Shown in pieces: positions 33,943-43,971 of a DNA stretch of 64,000 bases. Source of the DNA: Paracoccaceae bacterium (GTDB lineage: Bacteria; Pseudomonadota; Alphaproteobacteria; Rhodobacterales; Rhodobacteraceae); assembly GCA_020637675.1 (NCBI GenBank), contig JACKKD010000002.1, forward strand, positions 558,001-622,000, written 5' to 3'. The notes beneath the pieces were generated by a model that saw only the letters and a list, made by a program, of their open reading frames with translations, searched no databases and was not told where the DNA came from. Each line of letters begins with the position of its first letter. Within the stretch, counting starts at the first letter, position 1. A program made the translations under genes and the position numbers.

Positions 33943-35376
33943 ATGGACTACGGATTCACCACGGCCGCCTACGTTGTTGCGGCAGTCCTCTTCATCCTCT
34001 CGCTCGGCGGGCTTTCCGGGCAGGAAAGCGCCAAGCGCGCGGTCTGGTACGGCATCGTCGGCATGGCGCTCGCCGTGCTGGCGACGCTGGCGGGGCCGGG
34101 GGCAGGCCTCTGGCCGCTCTCGGTCCTTCTGGTCCTTGGCGGCGGCGTCATCGGCTGGATCGTCGCGCAGCGCGTCCAGATGACCGAGATGCCGCAGCTT
34201 GTGGCCGCGATGCACTCGCTCGTTGGTCTGGCGGCGGTCTTTGTCGGCTTCAACGCGCATTTCGAGCTTGGCCGTGTGCTGGCGATGGATACGGCCGCGC
34301 GCGAGGCGGCCACCGGCTTCGCGGCGGTCCTCGCCCACAAGAGCCCGGTCGAGGTCAACATCCTGCGCATCGAGCTTTTCCTCGGCGTCTTCATCGGCGC
34401 GGTGACCTTCACCGGCTCGGTCATCGCCTTCGGCAAGCTCGCGGGCAAGGTGACGTCGAAGGCGGAAAAACTGCCGGGCGGGCACATGCTGAACGCCGGG
34501 GCCGCGGCGCTCTCGGCGATCTGCCTGATCTGGTACTTCAACAGCGGCGGCTTCCTGCCGCTGATCCTGATGACGCTGGCCGCGCTCTTCATCGGCTATC
34601 ACCTGATCATGGGCATCGGCGGGGCCGACATGCCGGTCGTCGTCTCGATGCTGAACAGCTACTCGGGCTGGGCGGCGGCGGCGATCGGCTTCTCGCTCTC
34701 GAACGACCTCCTCATCGTCGTCGGCGCGCTGGTCGGCTCCTCGGGTGCGATTCTCTCCTACATCATGTGCAAGGCGATGAACCGCAGTTTCGTCAGCGTC
34801 ATCCTCGGCGGCTTCGGCAACACCACGGGCCCGGCGATGGAGATCGCGGGCGAGCAGATCGCCATCGACGCCGAGGGCGTGGCGGCGGCCTTGAACGACG
34901 CCGACTCGGTGATCATCGTGCCGGGCTACGGCATGGCGGTGGCGCAGGCGCAGCAGTCGGTGGCGGAACTCACCCGCAAGCTGCGCGCCAGGGGGAAAGA
35001 GGTTCGCTTCGGCATCCATCCCGTGGCGGGCCGTCTGCCCGGCCACATGAACGTGCTTCTGGCCGAGGCCAAGGTGCCCTACGACATTGTCCTCGAGATG
35101 GACGAGATCAACGACGACTTCCCCTCGACCGACGTCGCCATCGTCATCGGCTCGAACGACATCGTGAACCCTGCCGCACAGGAGGACCCGAACTCCCCCA
35201 TCGCGGGGATGCCGGTCCTGGAGGTCTGGAAGGCGAAACAGGTCTTCGTCTCCAAGCGCGGTCAGGGCACCGGCTATTCCGGGATCGAGAACCCCTTGTT
35301 CTACAAGGAGAACACCCGGATGTTCTACGGCGACGCGAAGAAGAGCGTGGACAGCCTCCTGCCGATGCTCGACTGA
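33943..35376 (+). CDS. pntB: NAD(P) transhydrogenase subunit beta
   Basis: 477 residues. N-terminal membrane domain (about eight to nine helices, roughly 1-265) and C-terminal NADP(H)-binding dIII: VIIVPGYGMAVAQAQ, the GIHPVAGRLPGHMNVLLAEA loop, IGSNDIVNPAA, and KRGQGTGYSGIENPLF. Starts at ATG 33943. AAGGAG overlaps the pntA stop, giving tight coupling. A longer frame from 33880 lies inside pntA. A strong intrinsic terminator follows at 35403. Confidence 0.97.
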   Translation: MDYGFTTAAYVVAAVLFILSLGGLSGQESAKRAVWYGIVGMALAVLATLAGPGAGLWPLSVLLVLGGGVIGWIVAQRVQMTEMPQLVAAMHSLVGLAAVFVGFNAHFELGRVLAMDTAAREAATGFAAVLAHKSPVEVNILRIELFLGVFIGAVTFTGSVIAFGKLAGKVTSKAEKLPGGHMLNAGAAALSAICLIWYFNSGGFLPLILMTLAALFIGYHLIMGIGGADMPVVVSMLNSYSGWAAAAIGFSLSNDLLIVVGALVGSSGAILSYIMCKAMNRSFVSVILGGFGNTTGPAMEIAGEQIAIDAEGVAAALNDADSVIIVPGYGMAVAQAQQSVAELTRKLRARGKEVRFGIHPVAGRLPGHMNVLLAEAKVPYDIVLEMDEINDDFPSTDVAIVIGSNDIVNPAAQEDPNSPIAGMPVLEVWKAKQVFVSKRGQGTGYSGIENPLFYKENTRMFYGDAKKSVDSLLPMLD

Positions 35377-35402
35377 GCGACCGCGCAGCCTGCGACAGTG
35401 AC

Positions 35403-35438
35403 GTGACCCCGTCCGGAAGGGCGGGGTCACTTTCTTTT
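35403..35438 (+). terminator. Rho-independent terminator after pntAB
   Basis: Perfect 9-bp stem GTGACCCCG (35403-35411) / CGGGGTCAC (35422-35430), 10-base loop, followed immediately by TTTCTTTT. This is the most convincing intrinsic terminator in the window and closes the pntAB operon. Confidence 0.88.
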
Positions 35439-35497
35439 GTCCGGGTGCCGCCAACACTCCGCGCTATCCTTGCCGCGCAGACGCAGGAGGAACCGCC

Positions 35498-36406
35498 GTG
35501 AACCCTGAAGGCAAGCCGACCCCGCGCAAGAGCGCGAAGGACTTCGATTCCCGCATTCTCGAGATTTTCGATGGCTATGTGCACGGCAGGATGTCGAAAC
35601 GCGAGTTCATCGAGCGCGCGGGCAAGTTCGCCGCCGCGGGCGTGACCGGGGCGATGATCCTCGAACAGCTCCAGCCCAATTACGCGCTTGCCCAGCAGGT
35701 CGCGCCGGATGATCCCGCGATCGAGACCATGACCGCGGAATACATGAGCCCCGAGGGCAACGGCCGCGTGACGGGGCTGATGGCGAGGCCCTCGGGCGCC
35801 ACCGGGAAGCTCGCGGCCGTACTCGTGATCCACGAGAACCGCGGGCTCAATCCCTACATCGCCGATGTCGTGCGGAGGGTGGCCAAGGCGGGCTACCTCG
35901 CCTTCGGGCCGGACGGGCTCTCACCGCTCGGGGGATACCCCGGCAACGACGATCAGGGGCGCGAGATGCAGGCGAGCCTCGACCCGGCCAGGCTGATGGC
36001 CGATTTCTTCGCCGCCTACGAATTCCTGCGCGGGCACGAGGGCTCCACCGGAAAGGTCGGCGCGGTGGGCTTCTGCTATGGCGGCGGGGTCTGCAACGCG
36101 CTCGCCGTCGCCTACCCCGACCTCGCGGCCTCGGTCCCGTTCTATGGTCGCCAGCCGGCGGTCGAGGACGTGGCGAAGATCGAGGCGCCGCTGATGCTGC
36201 ACTACGCCGGGCTCGACGAGCGGATCAACGCCGGCTGGCCGGCCTACGAAGACGCCCTGACGGCGGCCGGCAAGAGCTACGAGGCCTTCATCTACGAGGG
36301 CGTGAACCACGGCTTTCACAACGACACGACGCCCCGCTACGATGCCGCGGCGGCGGAACTCGCCTGGTCGCGCACGATGGATTTCTTCGCCCGCCATCTG
36401 TCCTGA
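35498..36406 (+). CDS. Dienelactone hydrolase-family protein with an export-like N terminus
   Basis: 302 residues, alpha/beta hydrolase of the DLH family. Catalytic triad C193 (GFCYGGG), D240 (AGLDERI) and H271 (GVNHGFHND). Residues 34-65 (SKREFIERAGKFAAAGVTG...) look like a twin-arginine signal in which one arginine is lysine, located unusually far from the N terminus. The protein may be exported or the signal may be a relic. AGGAGG precedes the GTG start by 7 bases. Natural substrate unknown; many homologues do not act on dienelactone. Confidence 0.9.
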   Translation: MNPEGKPTPRKSAKDFDSRILEIFDGYVHGRMSKREFIERAGKFAAAGVTGAMILEQLQPNYALAQQVAPDDPAIETMTAEYMSPEGNGRVTGLMARPSGATGKLAAVLVIHENRGLNPYIADVVRRVAKAGYLAFGPDGLSPLGGYPGNDDQGREMQASLDPARLMADFFAAYEFLRGHEGSTGKVGAVGFCYGGGVCNALAVAYPDLAASVPFYGRQPAVEDVAKIEAPLMLHYAGLDERINAGWPAYEDALTAAGKSYEAFIYEGVNHGFHNDTTPRYDAAAAELAWSRTMDFFARHLS

Positions 36407-36560
36407 GGCACGGCCAAGGCGAAGGGCCGCCGGTCCGTGACATGCCCGGGCCGGCGGCGCGGTCGCTCGCGCCCTGTACCGGACGCGCTGGCACAGGCGC
36501 GGCGAGGGGACTATGACTTCCCATGCAACGGCCTCTCAGTCCTGTCCGAAAGGTTGCCCG

Positions 36561-37730
36561 ATGCGCGCAAACCTTCCCCGCGGCGTCGTGGCGCTCGGCT
36601 TCGTCAGCCTCTTCATGGACATCTCGTCCGAGATGATCCACGGGCTCCTGCCGGTCTTTCTCACCGGCACGCTCGGGGCCTCCGTGGTGCTTGTCGGCCT
36701 CGTCGAGGGGCTGGGCGAGGCCGTGGCGCAGATCGTCAAGGTGTTCTCGGGCGCGCTTTCGGACCGGCTGGGGCGCAGGAAGCCGCTCCTCGTCCTTGGC
36801 TACGGGCTGGCCGCGCTGACGAAACCCGTCTTCGCGCTGGCCGGCAGCCCGGGGGTCGTGCTTGCGGCCCGCGTGACCGACCGGATCGGCAAGGGCATCC
36901 GGGGCGCCCCGCGCGACGCGCTCGTCGCCGAGCTCGTGCCGGAGGCGGCACGCGGCGCGGCCTACGGGCTCAGGCAGTCGATGGACACGGTGGGGGCCTT
37001 CACCGGCCCGCTGCTCGCCATCGCGCTCATGGCGCTGACGGGGGGCGACATCCGGCTTGTCTTCGCGCTCGCCATCCTGCCCGCAGCCGTGGCCTTGGCG
37101 ATCCTCGTCGGTGGCGTGCGCGAACCCGCGCGCCACGAAGTCGCGGCACCGCGTGCCGGTCTCGACGGACGGACCGTTTCCAGCCTGCCCGCGGCCTTCT
37201 GGTCTGTGGTCGCGGTCGGCGCGGTGATGGCATTTGCGAGGCTGTCCGAGGCCTTCCTGATCCTCAAGGCGGCCGACGTCGGGGTGGGCGCGGCCTATGT
37301 GCCCCTCGTGCTCGTGATCCTGAATGTGGTCTATGCCGCCACGGCCTGGCCCGCCGGTGCGCTCTCCGACAGGCTGGGCCGCGGCGGGCTGCTTGGCGTC
37401 TCCATCGCGGCTCTCGCGCTGGCACTCGGCCTCCTCGCCATGGCCGAGGGGCTGTCGGTCACGGTGATCGGCATCGCCCTCTGGGGGCTTCACATGGGGC
37501 TGAGCCAGGGGCTGCTTTCGGCGGCCGTGGCCGACACCGCGCCGGCGGCGCTCCGGGGGACGGCCTTCGGCGTCTTCAACCTCGCGGCCGGTCTCGCCAC
37601 GCTTGCCGCCAACGGGGCGGCGGGCCTGCTCTGGGCCGCGGGAGGCTCGGCCGTGGCCTTTGGCGCCGCGGGCGCCGCAGCACTCCTGGCGTTCGGTCTC
37701 GTCTGCGTCCTGCCCTCCTTGCGCGGCTGA
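36561..37730 (+). CDS. MFS transporter
   Basis: 389-residue polytopic protein with about 12 helices. The first helix contains FVSLFMDISSEMIHGLLPVF, and motif A is GALSDRLGRRKPL between helices 2 and 3, repeated as GALSDRLGRGGLL in the second half. Probably a drug or metabolite exporter, but the substrate cannot be inferred. I prefer ATG 36561 (AAAGG upstream and the protein then starts just before helix 1). ATG 36513 would add a 16-residue cysteine-containing tail. Confidence 0.9.
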   Translation: MRANLPRGVVALGFVSLFMDISSEMIHGLLPVFLTGTLGASVVLVGLVEGLGEAVAQIVKVFSGALSDRLGRRKPLLVLGYGLAALTKPVFALAGSPGVVLAARVTDRIGKGIRGAPRDALVAELVPEAARGAAYGLRQSMDTVGAFTGPLLAIALMALTGGDIRLVFALAILPAAVALAILVGGVREPARHEVAAPRAGLDGRTVSSLPAAFWSVVAVGAVMAFARLSEAFLILKAADVGVGAAYVPLVLVILNVVYAATAWPAGALSDRLGRGGLLGVSIAALALALGLLAMAEGLSVTVIGIALWGLHMGLSQGLLSAAVADTAPAALRGTAFGVFNLAAGLATLAANGAAGLLWAAGGSAVAFGAAGAAALLAFGLVCVLPSLRG

Positions 37731-37841
37731 CGGCGTTGCAGAAATACCAGTATACCGCCGTGTGCGCCGGTCCGGTCACGCCGCGCCTGATCTTTGCTCC
37801 GGCGCTTGGCTAACCTGTTCCGGATTTCCCGGGCCTTTCTG

Positions 37842-39119
37842 ATGATCGACGACCATCCCCTTCGCTTTCCCCTGGTGAACGAGCTGCATGCCCGGCCGTT
37901 CCCGTCGCTTTCCGTGCCCGGCCATGCCGTCTACGTCGCGGTGAAACAGCCTCTCGACGCGCACAACCGCGACCGAGCCGCCGACCGGGCGCATCTTCTG
38001 GCGCTTCTCGACCGGCACGGCGCAGCGCATCCGCCAAATGAGGCAACCCATCACGGCGCGCGGATCGGCCGGCATGACCTCAAGTGGGAAAGCCACACCG
38101 AATTCGTGACCTATTCGGCCTTCGGCCGCGGCATCGGCGCGCGCCCCTTCGACCCGGCCGACGCGGAGGTCTTCCCGCCGGACTGGATGGCCTCAGCGCC
38201 CGGAAAACGCATCGCCGCCTGCCTGGTCCGGATCGAGCCTCTTCCCGACGACCTCGACCGGGTCCGCGAGAGTCTCGACGCCTGGTTCGTGGCCGAAAGC
38301 CTCGCGTGCTCGTGGGTCCTCGACGAGGCGGCCATCATCGCAGGCGATTTCCAGATCGACCCGGCCGGCCACATGCGTTTCGCGGTCTTCATCCGGCCCG
38401 GCACCGGCGCGCGCCGGGTGGGCCGCATCGTCCAGCGCCTTTGCGAGATCGAGACCTACCGGGCCATGTCGATGCTCGGCCTTGGCCGGGCACGCGAACT
38501 CACGGCGCGGCTCAACGCCCTCGACCCCGAGCTCTCCGGCCTTGTCACCGCGCTCTCGCACAAGGGCAGCCACGCCGAGGCGACGCTCGACACTCTCCTC
38601 GGCATCTCGGCCGAACTGGAGGCGCTGGCCACGCGCCACACCTTCCGCTTCGGCGCGACGGTGGCCTACGAGGCGCTCGTCAACCAGCGCGTGCAGGTGC
38701 TGCGCGAGACGCGCTTCGACGGCCGCCAGACCTTCGGCGAATTCATGATGCGCCGCTACGACCCCGCGATGCGCACGGTGAAATCCGCCGAGCGACGGCT
38801 GGAACAGATGGCGGGCCGCGCGGTGCGTGCGGGGGAACTTCTGCGCACCCGCGTCGATGTGGAGCGCTCGGCCCAGAACCAGAAGCTCCTGGAAAGCATG
38901 GACCGTCGCGCCGACATCGCGCTCCGGCTGCAGCACACGGTGGAGGGCCTCTCGGTCGTCGCGATCAGCTACTATGCTGTTAGCCTCGCGGGCTACCTCC
39001 TGCTGCCCCTTGCCGAGGCGTTCCACTGGTCCAAGTCGGCGCTGACCGCGGCGCTCGTGCCCGTCGTCGTCCTCGCCGTCTGGTTCATGATCCGCCGCAT
39101 CCGCAAGGCGATGCACTGA
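37842..39119 (+). CDS. DUF3422 family membrane protein
   Basis: 425 residues. Starts DHPLRFPLVNELHARPFP, the DUF3422 N-terminal hallmark, followed by a largely alpha-helical soluble region and two C-terminal transmembrane helices (VVAISYYAVSLAGYLLLPLA and LTAALVPVVVLAVWFM). Function unknown; the architecture resembles CorA-like or tail-anchored membrane proteins with a big cytoplasmic domain. ATG 37842 lacks a clear ribosome-binding site. A TTG 16 codons upstream is in frame but less likely. Confidence 0.88.
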   Translation: MIDDHPLRFPLVNELHARPFPSLSVPGHAVYVAVKQPLDAHNRDRAADRAHLLALLDRHGAAHPPNEATHHGARIGRHDLKWESHTEFVTYSAFGRGIGARPFDPADAEVFPPDWMASAPGKRIAACLVRIEPLPDDLDRVRESLDAWFVAESLACSWVLDEAAIIAGDFQIDPAGHMRFAVFIRPGTGARRVGRIVQRLCEIETYRAMSMLGLGRARELTARLNALDPELSGLVTALSHKGSHAEATLDTLLGISAELEALATRHTFRFGATVAYEALVNQRVQVLRETRFDGRQTFGEFMMRRYDPAMRTVKSAERRLEQMAGRAVRAGELLRTRVDVERSAQNQKLLESMDRRADIALRLQHTVEGLSVVAISYYAVSLAGYLLLPLAEAFHWSKSALTAALVPVVVLAVWFMIRRIRKAMH

Positions 39120-39189
39120 CACCCTTTCTGTCCGGAAATGCTCCGGCAGGGTCAGGGAGGGCAGCGCGCTCCCGGCGGCTCGGCCATGC

Positions 39190-40128
39190 TCACCGCCCGC
39201 GGATGCGCGGGTCGAGCGCGTCGCGCAGGCCATCGCCGATGTAGTTGACCGAGAGCACGGTGAGCGAGATTGCCACCCCGGGCAGGACGACCCTGAGCGG
39301 GTAGAGCTGCATCTGGTCCACGGCGTCGAAGAGGATGCGCCCCCAGGTCGGGAAGTCCGGCGGAAAGCCGAGCCCGAGGAACGAAAGCGCGCTTTCGGTG
39401 ATGATCGCGTTGGCGATGCCCAGCGTGGCGGAAACCATGATCGGGCTCATGACGTTGGGCAGGATGTGGCGCAGCACCAGCCGGCGCGACGGTGTGCCGA
39501 TCGAGCGCGCGGCCAGCACGAATTCCCGCTCCTTCAGCGTCAGCACCTCGCCCCGGACGATCCGCGCCGCGTGCATCCAGCTCGTCACCCCGATCGCCGT
39601 GACGATGAGGAGGAATATCCCCGTCTCGGTCCCGAGCGCCTGGCTCAGCGGTTCGCGGAAGAGCGTCACCATGAGGAGCAGAAGCGGCAGGAGCGGCAGC
39701 GACAGGAAGAGGTCGGTCATCGACATCAGGAACCCGTCCGCCCGCTTGAAGAAGCCCGCGACGACACCGATCAGCGTCCCGAGGAAGAGCGACAGCGCCA
39801 TCGCGGTGAGGCCGACGGCGATCGACACGCGCCCGCCCGCCATGATCCGCGCCAGCATGTCGCGGCCGAGCTGGTCGGTGCCGAAGGGATGCGCGAGGCT
39901 CGGCCCCTGGTTCCTGAGCTTCAGCATGTTGACGGGGTTGGGATCGACATAGGTCGGATCGAGCCGCCACAGGAAGGGGCCGAGCAGCACGGCGAAGAGG
40001 ATCGCGCCGAAGATCACCAGCCCGACGAGCGCACCCTTGTGGGTCTTGAACTGGTCCCAGACATCCCACCACTGGTTGCGGGGCGGGCGGACGGCGGCCT
40101 CGACGCGGGCGCCACTTGCCTCAGTCAT
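39190..40128 (-). CDS. Peptide-type ABC transporter permease (DppC/OppC-like)
   Basis: 312-residue inner-membrane permease with six predicted helices; the N-terminal OppC_N segment and EAA loop (EREFVLAARSIGTPSRRLVLRHILPNVM) that contacts the ATPases are visible, and HPFGTDQLGRDMLARI is typical of DppC. It partners DppB-like 40121-41128. ATG 40128 overlaps that gene's stop by 8 bases and has GAGGATC upstream. Last gene of the five-gene import operon. Confidence 0.95.
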   Translation of the reverse strand: MTEASGARVEAAVRPPRNQWWDVWDQFKTHKGALVGLVIFGAILFAVLLGPFLWRLDPTYVDPNPVNMLKLRNQGPSLAHPFGTDQLGRDMLARIMAGGRVSIAVGLTAMALSLFLGTLIGVVAGFFKRADGFLMSMTDLFLSLPLLPLLLLMVTLFREPLSQALGTETGIFLLIVTAIGVTSWMHAARIVRGEVLTLKEREFVLAARSIGTPSRRLVLRHILPNVMSPIMVSATLGIANAIITESALSFLGLGFPPDFPTWGRILFDAVDQMQLYPLRVVLPGVAISLTVLSVNYIGDGLRDALDPRIRGR

Positions 40129-41128
40129 AGCGGATCCTCGGGTCAAGGACGCCGTAGAGCACGTCGGCGATCAGGTTGAAGAGCACGGTCAGCGCCGCGA
40201 AGATGAAGGTCAGCGTCTGCACCATCGGCAGGTCGTTGGCATAGATCGCGGTGATCAGGAGCTGGCCGAGCCCGTTCACCTTGAACACCTGCTCGGTGAT
40301 GATCGCGCCGCCGAAGATCGTGGGGATGCCGAGGGCGATGACCGTCACCACCGGGATGAGCGAGTTGCGCAGGACGTGTCGCAGCACGACGACCTTCTCG
40401 CTCATGCCCTTGGCGCGGGCGGTGCGGACGTAGTCCTGCTGCAGGTTGTCGAGCATCGAGGCGCGCATGAAGCGGCTGATCTGGCTCGCGTTGAAAAGCG
40501 CGAGCACGGTCACCGGCATGACCATCTGCCGCGCCTGCTTCAGGAAGCTCTCCCAGTCCGTGACCTTCAGCGTGGTGTCGTAGATCGAGGGGAACCAGTG
40601 CAGGTTCACCGCGAAGACGATGATCAGGACGACGCCGGTGAAGAACGTGGGGACGGAGAAGCCGACCATCGAGACGAAGGTGCCGAGGTTGTCGAACCAG
40701 GAATACTGCCGGTAGGCCGAAATGATGCCGATCGGCACCGCGATGACAACGCCGACGACATAGGCAAGTCCGACGACCCAGAGCGTCTGCGGCAGGCGCT
40801 GCCAGATGATGTCCATCGCCGGCGCCCGGAACTGCCAGGAGACGATGCGGCCGGTCGGGTCGGCGAAGGCGGTGCCGAAGAGGCTGTCGACGAGATGCAG
40901 CGGCTCGGTCCAGAAGAACTGCTTCAGCCAGAGGAGGTAGCGCACCCACGCCGGCTGGTCGAGGCCAAGCGCGGCGCGCATCTTCTCGCGCACCTCCGGC
41001 GGCACCGTCAGCGGCTGGTCGGCGAGGGGGTCGCCGGGAGCCATTTCCAGGATCAGGAAGATGACGAGACTGATGAACAGAAGCGTCGGGATCGCGATCA
41101 GCAGGCGTCGGATCGTGTAGGTGAGCAT
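40121..41128 (-). CDS. Peptide-type ABC transporter permease (DppB/OppB-like)
   Basis: 335 residues. Starts MLTYTIRRLLIAIPTLLFISLVIFL, characteristic of DppB/OppB, with a large first periplasmic loop and the EAA loop in DYVRTARAKGMSEKVVVLRHVLRNSL. Ends GVLDPRIRYD, as usual. It forms the translocation channel with the DppC-like protein. Preceded by a perfect 11-bp hairpin that separates it from the binding-protein gene. Confidence 0.95.
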   Translation of the reverse strand: MLTYTIRRLLIAIPTLLFISLVIFLILEMAPGDPLADQPLTVPPEVREKMRAALGLDQPAWVRYLLWLKQFFWTEPLHLVDSLFGTAFADPTGRIVSWQFRAPAMDIIWQRLPQTLWVVGLAYVVGVVIAVPIGIISAYRQYSWFDNLGTFVSMVGFSVPTFFTGVVLIIVFAVNLHWFPSIYDTTLKVTDWESFLKQARQMVMPVTVLALFNASQISRFMRASMLDNLQQDYVRTARAKGMSEKVVVLRHVLRNSLIPVVTVIALGIPTIFGGAIITEQVFKVNGLGQLLITAIYANDLPMVQTLTFIFAALTVLFNLIADVLYGVLDPRIRYD

Positions 41129-41162
41129 CGGCGTCTCGGTTCAGCGGTTTCGGATGGCAGAA

Positions 41163-41188
41163 CGGGGCGGGCCGGAAGGCCCGCCCCG
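41163..41188 (-). terminator. Perfect hairpin between the peptide-binding protein and permease genes
   Basis: CGGGGCGGGCC (41163-41173) and GGCCCGCCCCG (41178-41188) form an 11-bp stem with a 4-base loop, in the 82-base gap after the binding-protein stop. No T-run follows, so partial termination or 3'-end protection of the binding-protein mRNA is more likely than a full stop. This would make binding protein in excess over the membrane parts. Confidence 0.6.
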
Positions 41189-41210
41189 CCGCGATACGGG
41201 GAGGATCAGA

Positions 41211-42914
41211 TCACTTGACCCGGAACCAGTCCGAAGTGTTCCACAGCTCGCTGTCCCAGGTGTTCAGGACGACGCCGCCGAGCGTGTTGGAATGCGCCGA
41301 GTTGCGGCCACGGTCGACCAGCGGCACGACGACATAGCTGTCCTTGGTCAGCATCTCGTTGAGCTTCTTGGCGATCTCGGCGCGCTTCTCGATCTCGCCG
41401 GTCCTGGCGAGTTCGGCGACGAGCGTGTCGTAGGCCGGGTCGCAGAAGCGGTTGATGTTCTCGCCCTGCCAGCCGTTGTCCGGGCCCGGGATCTTGTCGC
41501 AGAGGTACTGCGACAGATAGGGTTCGGGATCGGTCCCGTCGAAGTTGTTGGCGTACATCTCCACGTCGGCATAGAACTTCTGGAACGTGTCGGGCGAGCC
41601 CGGATCGCCGCCGAAGAAGACCGAGGCGTCGACGTTCTTCAACTCGGTCTCGACACCGATTTCGGTCCACCACTGCTTGACCAGCGCCTGGAAGTCCTGG
41701 CGCACGGCGTTGGTTGAGGTCTGGTAGAGCAGCGACAGCTTCTTGCCGTCCTTGTCGCGGATGCCATCGCCGTCCGAGTCGGTCCAGCCGGCTTCCTCCA
41801 GCAGCGCCTTCGCCCCCTCGACGTCCTGGGAGAGGCATTCGGTGTTGTCGGATGCGAACATCTCGGGCGCGGGCACCAGGTTGCAGGTCGGCCGCCCGGC
41901 CGAGCCATAGCCGACCTCGACGAGCAGATTGCGGTCGATCGCCATGGAAAGGGCCTTGCGCACCCTGATGTCCGAGAGGATCGGGTGCGGGTGCTTCACG
42001 GTCGAACGCTCGCCCTCGGCAAGGCTCGGCGAGGGATCGGTCATGTTCATCTCGATCCGCTCGACGAGCGTACCGAAGGCGTTGATGACCTTGCCCTTGC
42101 CGGCGGCTTCCATGCCCGCAAGCACGTCGGGCGCAAGCTGCAGGTTCCAGGCATAGTCGAACTCGCCGGTCTCGAGGACGGCACGGCCCGCCGCCGCCGC
42201 GTCGCCGCCACCCTTGAAGGTCACGGTCGCGAAGGCCGGCTTCGCCGGGTCGCGGTAGTTCGGGTTGGCTTCCATCGAGATCACGTCGTTCGGCTTGAAC
42301 TCGGTCACCTTGAAGGGGCCGGTGCCGATGGGACCGAAGTTCGCGTCGGTGCACTGCTGTGCCGCCGCGCCGAGGCAGTTGGCGAACTGGGCCTTCTGGA
42401 TGATCGGCGAGGTGGAGCCGACGAAGGCGTTGTAGGGGTTGGGCTTGGGCGCCGTGAAGGTCACCTTCACCGTCATGTCGTCCAGCGCCTCGACAGACTG
42501 GATGCCCTCGTAGCGCGCGGCCTGGCTGCAGCCGCCCTCGGGGTGGGTGCAGTATTCGTAGGAAAAGACCACGTCGGCCGAGGTCACGGGCGTGCCGTCG
42601 GACCACACCAGTCCGGGCTTCAGCTTCCAGGTGATCGTCGTCAGGTCCTCCGACACCCCGCCGTTGGCAAGCGTCGGCACATCCTCGGCGAGGCGGGCGA
42701 AAAGCTCGCCCTTCTCGTTGAAGCCGGCGAGCGGCTCGAGGATCATCGACGAGGATTCCACGTCCTTCGTGCCGGACGACAGGTAGGGGTTCAGGATCGA
42801 CGGCGCCTGCCAGTAGATGATGTTCAGATGGCCGTCGGCACCGCGTTCGGCGAAGGCCGCGGGGGCCAGCGCGATCCCGGCAGCTGCGCCCAAGAGGGCT
42901 GATTTCAGTCTCAT
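41211..42914 (-). CDS. Peptide-type ABC transporter substrate-binding protein (SBP_bac_5)
   Basis: 567-residue periplasmic binding protein with a Sec signal peptide (RLKSALLGAAAGIALAPAAFA). Family-5 features: GLVWSDGTPVTSADVVFSYE, GTGPFKVTEFKPNDVISMEANPNY, RKALSMAIDRNLL. EF-hand-like DSDGDGIRDKDGKKL around residue 405 may bind calcium. Several cysteines are present. Ligand unknown, likely a peptide, N-acylated amino acid or opine-like compound. ATG 42914 with AAGGAG upstream lies just after the stop of the second ATPase gene, so the operon order is D-F-A-B-C. Confidence 0.95.
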   Translation of the reverse strand: MRLKSALLGAAAGIALAPAAFAERGADGHLNIIYWQAPSILNPYLSSGTKDVESSSMILEPLAGFNEKGELFARLAEDVPTLANGGVSEDLTTITWKLKPGLVWSDGTPVTSADVVFSYEYCTHPEGGCSQAARYEGIQSVEALDDMTVKVTFTAPKPNPYNAFVGSTSPIIQKAQFANCLGAAAQQCTDANFGPIGTGPFKVTEFKPNDVISMEANPNYRDPAKPAFATVTFKGGGDAAAAGRAVLETGEFDYAWNLQLAPDVLAGMEAAGKGKVINAFGTLVERIEMNMTDPSPSLAEGERSTVKHPHPILSDIRVRKALSMAIDRNLLVEVGYGSAGRPTCNLVPAPEMFASDNTECLSQDVEGAKALLEEAGWTDSDGDGIRDKDGKKLSLLYQTSTNAVRQDFQALVKQWWTEIGVETELKNVDASVFFGGDPGSPDTFQKFYADVEMYANNFDGTDPEPYLSQYLCDKIPGPDNGWQGENINRFCDPAYDTLVAELARTGEIEKRAEIAKKLNEMLTKDSYVVVPLVDRGRNSAHSNTLGGVVLNTWDSELWNTSDWFRVK

Positions 42915-42915
42915 G

Positions 42916-43963
<1,048 letters not shown>

Positions 43964-43971
<8 letters not shown>

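Noticed and set aside
37794..37841. TTG start 16 codons upstream for the DUF3422 gene
   Set aside because: The family's conserved N terminus begins at the ATG at 37842; the upstream codons are Arg/Leu-rich and lack a ribosome-binding site.
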